Assembly: GCA_023227825.1 (NCBI GenBank)
Contig: JALOCJ010000002.1
Span: 62,001 to 126,000, forward strand
Direction: 5' to 3'
DNA length: 64,000 nt
Origin: Candidatus Cloacimonas sp.
GTDB taxonomy: Bacteria > Cloacimonadota > Cloacimonadia > Cloacimonadales > Cloacimonadaceae
Shown here in pieces: positions 1 to 7,141 of the stretch. Made by a program: the position numbers and the translations under genes. Position 1 is the stretch's first letter; every line of letters begins with the position of its first letter. Under the pieces are notes generated by a model. It was not told the origin of the DNA. It made no database searches and worked only from the letters and a program-made list of their open reading frames with translations.

Positions 1-1011
1 ATAGCTAATCCTCATTATTGCAGTTATCCTATTGAGAGTTTGCGTTTTCTTTTAGGCACAAATCTTTTCCTCTATAGTGAAATGATTGCCCAAAACCTTG
101 TTTCCCGAGCTATATTTGTCTATAGAAATGGAAAATTTCAAGCAGTGGATACAATTGCACCCTTTGAAGCATTTTATATCAAATATTATGGTGACCAGTC
201 CTTAAATACTTATCTTAGTTTCTATCCCTATTTTACGGCACCGGAAATTACTCCTCCCGATAATTTTTGGCAATTCCAGATAAGTGTTTCTTCTGCTGCT
301 AGCGATACCTCTGAATTCATTTTGGGAACAAATCCAATTGCAACTGATGGTTATGATTTTTACCTGGATTTACCTTCTGCTCCCGATAAACCATTTCCTG
401 GTTTGAATGCTTATTTAAGCAGAGAAACTCCCGAAGACCTCAGTTTCAGGGATAAAAAACTTTCAGCAGAATTTCGGGAAGCTTTTTCCGAAGTAAACGA
501 ACAAGAAAAAATCTGGGACTTTAAAGTTGTTTGTAATTCCACTTCTCCTGTGGAATTTAATCTTAGCGATATAGACCTGCCACCTGATTATAGTGTAAAA
601 ATATACATTGCAGAACAGGTTTACAGCTATAATCATACAAATAGCTTTACTTTTATTCCCTCTGCACCAGGGGCTTTTACAGGAACAATTATTGTCTCTA
701 ACAGACCTGATAGTGCTGAGGACTTAATTCAGCCACCAATTTCTAAGGTTGCTATCTATCCCAATCCCTTCAATCCTTCTACTACTATTGCTTTTGATAC
801 TCCTGTTACTCAGGAAGTTGAACTGTCACTATATAACCTGAAAGGACAAAAAGTTCGCACCCTCTATAAAGGAATATTAAAAAGGGGTGAACATAAATTG
901 ATTTGGGATGGAAAAGATAATAACGGCAGAACTGTAAGCAGTGGAATTTATTTTGCCCAAATAGAAGCCGGAAAATATAGTCAAATCCGTAAAATGATGT
1001 TAATAAAATGA
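1..1011 (+). CDS. Secreted T9SS-sorted protein, C-terminal part (5' end outside window)
   Basis: The reading frame is open from base 1 with no stop and no convincing start, so the gene begins upstream; about 336 residues are visible. The body is beta-rich with no recognised enzyme motif. The last 90 residues form a FlgD-like/T9SS type A sorting domain: YPNPFNPSTTI near position 768, then YNLKGQKVRTL, a W-D-G-K-D-N-N-G-R turn, SSGIYFAQIEAG and a basic end, MMLIK. In this family the domain directs export through the type IX system and is usually removed or anchored at the surface. Function of the mature part is unknown. It is followed after 61 bases by the iron-sulfur gene pair, which has its own ribosome binding site. 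Confidence 0.85.
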   Translation: MANPHYCSYPIESLRFLLGTNLFLYSEMIAQNLVSRAIFVYRNGKFQAVDTIAPFEAFYIKYYGDQSLNTYLSFYPYFTAPEITPPDNFWQFQISVSSAASDTSEFILGTNPIATDGYDFYLDLPSAPDKPFPGLNAYLSRETPEDLSFRDKKLSAEFREAFSEVNEQEKIWDFKVVCNSTSPVEFNLSDIDLPPDYSVKIYIAEQVYSYNHTNSFTFIPSAPGAFTGTIIVSNRPDSAEDLIQPPISKVAIYPNPFNPSTTIAFDTPVTQEVELSLYNLKGQKVRTLYKGILKRGEHKLIWDGKDNNGRTVSSGIYFAQIEAGKYSQIRKMMLIK

Positions 1012-1072
1012 GGTCTGAAAGTCAAAATTTTACAGGTTTAGAGGTCTATGAGGCAGAGAAAGGAGAAAAATT

Positions 1073-2263
1073 ATGCAACCGGGAAGAATATATCTTGATA
1101 ATTGTGTAACTACCTGTTGTGCACCGGAAGTTATAAAAGAAATGCAACCCTATCTGGAAGAAAAGTTTTGGTTTCCAGGAACTTTTATTAGCACGGGAGA
1201 AAACACTAATAACTTGATAATTGAAGCTCAGAAGACAATAGCTGAAACTCTTGGAGCCAGCCCTAAGGAAATTCATTTTACTTCCGGCGGCACTTTGGCT
1301 AATAATATAGCTATTAAGGGGTTGGCTAATGCCTATAAACAGCAGGGAAAGCATATAATCGTTTCCGTTGTAGATTATCCTGATTTATTAACTAATGCTG
1401 CTTATTTGGAAAAGAACGGTTTTGAAGTAACTTACCTTTCTTCAGATAGCGAGGGTTTTATTTCCCTAAAAGAGTTGAAACAGGCAATCCGTAAAGATAC
1501 AATTCTGTTTATGACTACGGCAGTAAATCATACAGTTGGAACAATTCAACCCTTATCAGATATAAAAGCTGTTTTAGATAGTGCTGACCATAAAATTTAT
1601 TATCACCTGGATGCAGGCCAGGGCTATGGAAAAATACCTTTGAATGTAAATGAACTGGGAATAGATACAATGTCTATTAGTGCCCATAAAATACACGGAC
1701 CTCAAGGTATTGGTGCACTTTATCAAAGAACGGGAACAAAATTGGCGCAATTGATTCATGGAATTAAAAGAGTGGATAATCTGCAAACAGGTGGTTTAAG
1801 TATTGCTCTTATTGCCGGTTTTGCTAAAGCTGTGGAACTTGCTTTCAGTGATTTTGAAACCAATATTGCTTACTTAAGAGAACTTTCCAATTACCTTTTG
1901 GAAAGGATAGAAAAGGAAATATCTGATGTTGAATTAAACGGTCCACGGGGAGAAAAAAGAGCTCCTCACAATATAAATGTTTCCATTGACTTTATTGAAG
2001 GTGAGGCAATTACGATGATGCTTGATCAAAAGGGAATTACTGTTGCTACAGGAAGTGCCTGTGCTTCAGAAGGATTAAAAGCAAATTATGTTTTAATGGC
2101 AATGGGGAAAACACATATCCAATCACACGGTTCAATGAAATTTACCGTTTCCCGCTATACAACTAAAACAGAACTGGATGAAACTGTTCAGGCATTGGCA
2201 GAAATAACAAAAGAACTGCGCAATCGCAGTCCCCTTTATTTAGCAAGGACTAAGGAGAAATAA
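1073..2263 (+). CDS. Divergent cysteine desulfurase (NifS/IscS class V aminotransferase)
   Basis: A 396-residue PLP enzyme expected to release sulfur from cysteine as an enzyme persulfide for iron-sulfur cluster assembly. The PLP lysine is K206 in SAHKIHGP, and the persulfide cysteine is C330 in TGSACASEG. DAGQ near residue 180 fits the ring-nitrogen aspartate and FTSGGTLANN fits the phosphate site. Several normally strict motifs differ: the N-terminal DNAATT reads DNCVTT, and the EH pair whose histidine stacks on PLP reads D101-Y102 in VVDYPDLL. The start has a good GGAG-type ribosome binding site. The gene is one base from the IscU-type scaffold, which strongly supports the role. Sulfur transfer is inferred from this pairing; another PLP lyase activity is possible. 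Confidence 0.88.
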   Translation: MQPGRIYLDNCVTTCCAPEVIKEMQPYLEEKFWFPGTFISTGENTNNLIIEAQKTIAETLGASPKEIHFTSGGTLANNIAIKGLANAYKQQGKHIIVSVVDYPDLLTNAAYLEKNGFEVTYLSSDSEGFISLKELKQAIRKDTILFMTTAVNHTVGTIQPLSDIKAVLDSADHKIYYHLDAGQGYGKIPLNVNELGIDTMSISAHKIHGPQGIGALYQRTGTKLAQLIHGIKRVDNLQTGGLSIALIAGFAKAVELAFSDFETNIAYLRELSNYLLERIEKEISDVELNGPRGEKRAPHNINVSIDFIEGEAITMMLDQKGITVATGSACASEGLKANYVLMAMGKTHIQSHGSMKFTVSRYTTKTELDETVQALAEITKELRNRSPLYLARTKEK

Positions 2264-2264
2264 A

Positions 2265-2888
2265 ATGCAATACTCACAAAAGGTTTTAGACCACTTTATG
2301 CATCCCCACAATGTAGGCAAAATGGAAAATCCTGATGCTGTAGCTACAGAAGGAAGTCCTGCCTGTGGAGATCAGGTAACTGTATATCTGAAAGTAGATG
2401 ACCAAACAAAAACCATTACCGATATCAGCTTTCTTTCTTATGGCTGTGCTTCCAATATTGCTACTGCTTCCATAATTACTGATATGGCAAAAGGAAAAAC
2501 ATTGGAGGAGGCAAAGAAAATTACCTGGCGCGATGCTATGGATGCTTTGGATGGACTTCCTCCCGTTAAAGTTCACTGTAGTGTTTTAGCTGCTGATACC
2601 TTACAATCGGCTATTTCCAACTATGAAATAGCTCATAACTTGAAAGAAGTTCCCAATTTCGGCAAGGCAACAATAGAAGAAGAACTGAAAAAAATTATCT
2701 ATCCCCAGGTAGGCGAAGATATTATCTCTCTGAAAATGGTGAAATATATTGGCTTTCAGGATGGCGAAGTGACTATTGATATGAATATAATGAAATTTGA
2801 TCAATGGCGGGAAAATATTGCAGAAGAAATTCGTGAACATCTACAAAAATACCCTGAAGTGAAGAAAATCACTATAAACTTCCCTTGA
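2265..2888 (+). CDS. IscU-type Fe-S scaffold fused to a DUF59/MIP18-like domain
   Basis: Residues 1 to about 125 are an IscU/NifU N-terminal scaffold with the three cluster ligands in SPACGD, YGCASNIATAS and VHCSVLAAD. Residues from about 135 to 207 resemble the DUF59 (MIP18/Mrp N-terminal) fold: EELKKIIYPQVGEDIISL, MVKYIGF and a closing PEVKKITINF strand. They lack the CxxC of a NifU C-terminal domain. IscU alone is usually about 130 residues, so this is a fusion. It starts one base after the cysteine desulfurase stop, using AAGGAG within that gene's end, so the two are surely co-translated. Probable role: building Fe-S clusters on the N-terminal domain, with the extra domain helping delivery; the second half is inferred. 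Confidence 0.88.
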   Translation: MQYSQKVLDHFMHPHNVGKMENPDAVATEGSPACGDQVTVYLKVDDQTKTITDISFLSYGCASNIATASIITDMAKGKTLEEAKKITWRDAMDALDGLPPVKVHCSVLAADTLQSAISNYEIAHNLKEVPNFGKATIEEELKKIIYPQVGEDIISLKMVKYIGFQDGEVTIDMNIMKFDQWRENIAEEIREHLQKYPEVKKITINFP

Positions 2889-2890
2889 TA

Positions 2891-2937
2891 AATAGGTTAA
2901 CGGGTTAACAGGTTAACTGGTTAACAGGTGAAGGGGG
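2891..2937 (+). repeat. GTTAAC microrepeat
   Basis: Four GTTAAC hexamers, themselves palindromic (HpaI sites), are spaced 8 to 9 bases apart just after the scaffold gene and end in a GGTGAAGGGGG stretch. The remaining bases up to the next start at 3037 are AT-rich with no clear promoter. Confidence 0.7.
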
Positions 2938-3036
2938 TAAAATAGTGAAAATTCAAAAAAAAATCTAATTAGTGGCTAAAAAGATTAGAGAATGAGATTA
3001 AACGGCAAGACCAAAAATAATTAGGGGGAGAGGAAA

Positions 3037-5010
3037 ATGCGTAAACTCCTGTTATCAGTTTTTTTGTTTTACACCTGTCTGAATGCAACCGTGATTACTA
3101 TCGGAAATGAGAATCAACTGAATAAGGGTTTACCTATTGAGCCGTTTGCTACTTTCAGTTATTCACAGCAAATATATCTGCCTTCAGAAATAGGGTGTAT
3201 GGGTATGATAACTGCTATTGGTTTTCAATACAATGTCATCAGTAATGTATTTTATAATGCCAATAAGAGCTGGAAAATATGGATGGGGCATACTCCTATA
3301 GCAGAATTTACAAATTGGCTTCCTATTGGCAGTATGCAAGTTGTTTATGATAATAATCTACAAGAAACAGATTTCCTTAATGGATTACCGGGGAATGGAT
3401 GGTTAGTTATTGAATTGGAAACACCCTTTTTTTACAATGGAATGGATGCTTTACTAATTGCTGTAGATGAAAACAGCATTGGCAATGGCCATACTTCCGA
3501 TGATTTTAGCTGTAGTTCCTGTCCTCTAAATTATGCCATTCAATATCAGAGTTCCCAAAATAATCCTGATCCTGATGCTCCTCCGGAAAGCGGCTGGACT
3601 TTGAAAAACTTTCGTAGTAACCTTCAAATTACTATTGAAGCCCAATATTACACTCCTGTTCAGCCATTTCCTGCCAATGCTGCAAACAATATTCCTGTAG
3701 ATACAAATTTATCCTGGATAAGTATCTGTAATAGTTTTTCTCTTGTTTTAGGAACACATCCGGATTCTTTACTGCAATTAGTAGACCAGACATCTTTAAC
3801 ATATTGGCAACCGGAAACACCTTTTCAATTCAATAAGACCTATTATTGGCAGGTAACCGGTTATGCCAATGCTTGTGAATATGTTTCTCCCCTCTGGAGT
3901 TTTACTACCATTTCTGAATATATATCTCCTCCGCAGAATTTAACAGGTTGTTATAATGGTTCTGCTGTTCAATTAAATTGGAGTGCCCCGGTAACAGGCA
4001 ATCAACATTATTACAAAATATACCGGAATGCTGGTTTTTATATAACTGCTATTGAATCAAGTTATTATGATTACAATGTTCAACCGGGCTTAAACTATTA
4101 TTATTATATAACAGCAGTAAGTTTTTCCGGTTCGGAAAGCACACCTTCCAATGTAATAACAATCACTATTCCAGCTGGAGGAGCAGACAGAATATTATTT
4201 CAGGGATTTGAGGCCTGTCCTTCTTTTACAGGAATTATAGCTAACTGGCAGAATCTGGATTTGGATGGGTTTCCAACTTCTGAGTGGCAAAATATTACCT
4301 ACCCCAATAATGGCAATCCGGCAGGTTGGCTTTGTTTTGAGCCCCAAAGTACTATTCCTCCTTTAACGGATCATCCGCCTTTTGAAGGCAATAAAATGCT
4401 TGCTTCAATTTGTTGTATTCCACCCCCTAATAACGATTGGCTGATTTCACCCGTAATTCATTTGGGAACTGATTCTACTCTGAAATTTAAAGCACGGTCA
4501 GCTTTTGCCAATTTTGGTCTGGAACGACTGAGTGTTCTTATTTCCAATACTAATAGCGAACCTGCTGCTTTTGTTCCATTACACCAAAATACCTATATTT
4601 CTGTGCCTGTGGAATGGACAAATTATGAATACGATTTATCTGCCTGGAATAATCAAAATGTTTATCTTGCCTGGCGTTGTCTTTCCGTAGATGCAATGGC
4701 TTTGTTTTTGGATAATATTGAGGTCTTTAGTAATAATGGATATATTTCCAATCAGGACTTAGAGCTTCCCGAACCGCTTTTTTGCTGTTATCCCAATCCT
4801 TCAAAGGGTTCTTTTACATTAGAGAGCAAAGATGAAGCTGCCTTTGATGTTGAACTCTATAACCTGAAAGGACAATGTTTATATAAGGAAAAGGGAATCA
4901 GAAAACTGCAAAGCGCTAATCTAAATTGCAATTTAGCCAATGGTATTTATTTTATTCGGGTTTCTAAAGCAGGAAAGATAGTTACTCTCAAGCAGATTGT
5001 TATAAAATAG
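3037..5010 (+). CDS. Secreted multidomain adhesin-like protein with T9SS tail
   Basis: 657 residues beginning with a signal peptide (MRKLLLSVFLFYTCLNA). Residues about 20-200 form a beta domain (ITIGNENQ through GWLVIELETPFFYNGMDALL) that recurs in two other secreted proteins of this window. Residues about 215-380 look like Ig/fibronectin III modules (PPQNLTGCYNGSAVQLNWSA). Residues about 384-570 resemble a choice-of-anchor J/MAM-like domain (ILFQGFEACPSF, NDWLISPVI, FLDNIEVF). The end, from YPNPSKGSF to VTLKQIVIK with YNLKGQ, is a T9SS type A sorting domain. No catalytic motif was recognised, so a surface binding role is the simplest guess. The start has a strong GGGGGAGAGG ribosome binding site. 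Confidence 0.85.
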   Translation: MRKLLLSVFLFYTCLNATVITIGNENQLNKGLPIEPFATFSYSQQIYLPSEIGCMGMITAIGFQYNVISNVFYNANKSWKIWMGHTPIAEFTNWLPIGSMQVVYDNNLQETDFLNGLPGNGWLVIELETPFFYNGMDALLIAVDENSIGNGHTSDDFSCSSCPLNYAIQYQSSQNNPDPDAPPESGWTLKNFRSNLQITIEAQYYTPVQPFPANAANNIPVDTNLSWISICNSFSLVLGTHPDSLLQLVDQTSLTYWQPETPFQFNKTYYWQVTGYANACEYVSPLWSFTTISEYISPPQNLTGCYNGSAVQLNWSAPVTGNQHYYKIYRNAGFYITAIESSYYDYNVQPGLNYYYYITAVSFSGSESTPSNVITITIPAGGADRILFQGFEACPSFTGIIANWQNLDLDGFPTSEWQNITYPNNGNPAGWLCFEPQSTIPPLTDHPPFEGNKMLASICCIPPPNNDWLISPVIHLGTDSTLKFKARSAFANFGLERLSVLISNTNSEPAAFVPLHQNTYISVPVEWTNYEYDLSAWNNQNVYLAWRCLSVDAMALFLDNIEVFSNNGYISNQDLELPEPLFCCYPNPSKGSFTLESKDEAAFDVELYNLKGQCLYKEKGIRKLQSANLNCNLANGIYFIRVSKAGKIVTLKQIVIK

Positions 5011-5023
5011 CTCTTCTCCAATT

Positions 5024-5839
5024 TTATCTGCCGATTGCTTTTACATAGTAGAATTTCTTTTGGTCTGCAGCAGTTAGTTGATATTGATTTCCGGCAGTAG
5101 AAGTAAGCAAATTCCAGGGACCCGAAGGTAAGTCCGAAACATATATAGAGTAAGAAGACGCTGTAGGTATCAAAGACCAGGATAAGATAAAAGAATTTCC
5201 GCTTTGTGCAATTTCAACTTGAGGAGCGTCTAAGCCACCTGTAGAAAAACAAATATTGGGGCATTTTTTTATTTTTGTCCCATTACCAGTATTGGGAAAG
5301 AAATCATCAGAACATTTGTACACTTCTTTGTATATATTGCAATCTGTGTATCGGAATTGGGGAGCCGGACTTGCTGCACTTCCATCCCGGTTTTCCCACA
5401 AAATTTCCACTCCTGAATTCGGGTTAATAGTATAGGTTGTTAAAAGAGTAATAACGAACCAACCGGGTCCATTGAAAGTTATAGAACCATTATAAATTAG
5501 GGTTTTATTTTCATATCCAGGATGTCCAGAATTTGAATTACTATATTCAGTCCCGGTAAATGCTCCTATGTAAATGCTTTGATTTTCCATAAGATAATTA
5601 ACCAGAGGAACGGAACCACCAATTTGGACAGCTATTTTAGTAATCTCTAATGGGGGTATAATACCGGCAGATTGAAGTTCTGAACTGGTATAAAAAAATT
5701 TACTCCATCCATAATTAAATGCACCATTAACCGGAACATAACTTTGTGCACCAGAACCATTCCCGATAATAAAATCCTCTGCTGACAAAAGAGAGAACAT
5801 AACCATTACGATTATTAGTAAAGCTACCTTTTTTATCAT
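5024..5839 (-). CDS. Secreted beta-sandwich protein with non-canonical C-terminal tail
   Basis: 271 residues with a signal peptide (MIKKVALLIIVMVMFSLLSA). Residues about 22-190 are the same kind of beta domain as at the N-terminus of the convergent neighbour: FIIGNGSGAQSYVPVNG, a FFYTSSEL stretch, IYIGAFTG, GPGWFVITL. The end is a fibronectin-III-like module (FILSWSLIPTASSYSIYVSD to KKFYYVKAIGR) with no YPNP or YNLKGQ sorting motif. The 2023-residue protease at 38565-44636 ends in a very similar module. The gene converges on the 657-residue protein with only 13 bases between stops. Function unknown; secreted and probably surface-exposed by inference. Confidence 0.8.
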   Translation of the reverse strand: MIKKVALLIIVMVMFSLLSAEDFIIGNGSGAQSYVPVNGAFNYGWSKFFYTSSELQSAGIIPPLEITKIAVQIGGSVPLVNYLMENQSIYIGAFTGTEYSNSNSGHPGYENKTLIYNGSITFNGPGWFVITLLTTYTINPNSGVEILWENRDGSAASPAPQFRYTDCNIYKEVYKCSDDFFPNTGNGTKIKKCPNICFSTGGLDAPQVEIAQSGNSFILSWSLIPTASSYSIYVSDLPSGPWNLLTSTAGNQYQLTAADQKKFYYVKAIGR

Positions 5840-5982
5840 AATTAACCTCTCTCGTTGTTTATTTCAATAGTATATATCAGTTCTGTATTTATTCTCTATT
5901 TTCCTTAATTACCTGTATTTAGTTTACTTTTTACTTATGAAAATGTTTACAGATTTCGTCAAGTTCTTTTTTTCTGCTGGAG

Positions 5983-6002
5983 GAACGACATCCCCGTCGT
6001 TC
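5983..6002 (-). repeat. REP-like hairpin, family A (ACGAC stem)
   Basis: GAACGACATCCCCGTCGTTC on the + strand: 7-base arms GAACGAC/GTCGTTC around a C-rich loop. Read on the - strand the loop is GGGGAT, as in the rest of the family, and the trailing box is CTCCAG, a weak match to TTCCGG. It lies in the 246-base gap between the secreted protein and the glycosyltransferase, which otherwise holds only AT-rich sequence. Confidence 0.75.
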
Positions 6003-6038
6003 ATAAAATAAAAGAAACAAACCTTTTACTGACTTAAG

Positions 6039-6090
6039 GTTGACCAGGAGGTCAACGATCCGGTTTTTTGGGGTTGACCAGGAGGTCAAC
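6039..6090 (+). repeat. Two family A REP-like hairpins
   Basis: Two copies of GTTGACCAGGAGGTCAAC (arms GTTGACC/GGTCAAC, loop AGGA) start 33 bases apart, at 6039 and 6072. The first is followed by GATCCGG, the second by TTTCCAG. The second overlaps the end of the glycosyltransferase gene: its TGA stop at 6086-6088 lies inside the hairpin. The pair may also act as a 3' mRNA structure for that operon. Confidence 0.8.
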
Positions 6091-7141
6091 TTTCCAGAGC
6101 TTTTTTAATAGCAGAACTTAGCAAAGCCGAGCTAATAGCATTCATACAATTGAAATGATGAAGAGGACATTTTTCTTTTCCGTGTAAAGAGCAAGGTTGA
6201 CAAGGCAGTTCAGCGCATAAAATAATTGCTTTACTATTCAAAGGTCGGAAACCTAAACGCGGATGTGTTCCTCCAAAAATTGCTATTTGAGGTTTATTCA
6301 AAGCTGCAGCTAAATGCATCGGTCCTGTATCACCACTAATAATCAAGTTGTAATAAGTCAGTTCTGTTAAAAGTTCCCGCAGAGAAAGCGTAGAGCATTT
6401 ATTTTTACAATTAGTAGAGCATTTTCGGGTTATGAATGCACATAGGTCGTTATCGGCGCTAGAACCGAAAAGTGTAAAATTGTATTGGGGATTGGAGTTT
6501 ATCAGTTGAATCCAGTTTGAAGCGGGATATCGTTTGGTAAAATGATTAGCACCGGGGAAAACAGCAATTTTTATTTCAGGGGATAGATTATTTTCTTGTT
6601 TTGCAGAAAGTTCTGCTGAATTGGAAGGCGGTAACTCGTTTTCAGGCAGTCCGTTTAATTGGTTATTGAAATAAGCATCAAACTTCCTGAAATTTGGTAG
6701 TTCAGATAGCTGTAAACGAGGATAAGACCAGGGTTCATTTATTCCCAATTTTTTAAGAGCAGAGGCATAGAGATCAGTAGTGCTATCAATTTTCAGCTTC
6801 TTATTACCTTTCACAATACGCTGTCTAATCCTGCGTTTTTTATTGTAACGCACTTTTTGGGGAGCTCGCAGAAAAAGCATTAGTAAAAAAGTAGAGAACT
6901 TATTGTGCAAATCCAAAACCAGATTATATTTTCTTTTACTCAGCCATAAATGAAACTTCAATGTTTTCTCATAGACCAGAGGATGAACTGGTGGAGAAAA
7001 CAATTCCGGCAATTCCTTAAATTCCTCTTTGCAAACATAATCAATATGGCAATCAGGATAGTGTTTTTGTAAAATAGCACAAATCGGTTGAGTGAGGATA
7101 ATATCACCCATTGAAGAGAGACGCAGGATAAGAATATTCAT
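6086..7141 (-). CDS. Family 9 glycosyltransferase (lipopolysaccharide heptosyltransferase-like)
   Basis: 351 residues of the GT9/ADP-heptose:LPS heptosyltransferase family. The N-terminus MNILILRLSSMGDIILTQP is the typical first Rossmann strand. AVFPGANHFTKRYPASNW (about residues 195-212) and SGDTGPMHLAAALNKPQIAIFGGTHP (about residue 268) are the usual sugar-nucleotide site motifs. It would add a heptose or related sugar to the lipopolysaccharide core at the inner membrane. It begins at the base following the alaS stop, so it is translationally coupled; gmhA at 16.5 kb would supply ADP-heptose precursors. The C-terminal cysteines (CAELPCQPCSLHGKEKCPLH) are common in this family. The stop codon lies inside a repeat. 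Confidence 0.85.
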   Translation of the reverse strand: MNILILRLSSMGDIILTQPICAILQKHYPDCHIDYVCKEEFKELPELFSPPVHPLVYEKTLKFHLWLSKRKYNLVLDLHNKFSTFLLMLFLRAPQKVRYNKKRRIRQRIVKGNKKLKIDSTTDLYASALKKLGINEPWSYPRLQLSELPNFRKFDAYFNNQLNGLPENELPPSNSAELSAKQENNLSPEIKIAVFPGANHFTKRYPASNWIQLINSNPQYNFTLFGSSADNDLCAFITRKCSTNCKNKCSTLSLRELLTELTYYNLIISGDTGPMHLAAALNKPQIAIFGGTHPRLGFRPLNSKAIILCAELPCQPCSLHGKEKCPLHHFNCMNAISSALLSSAIKKALES

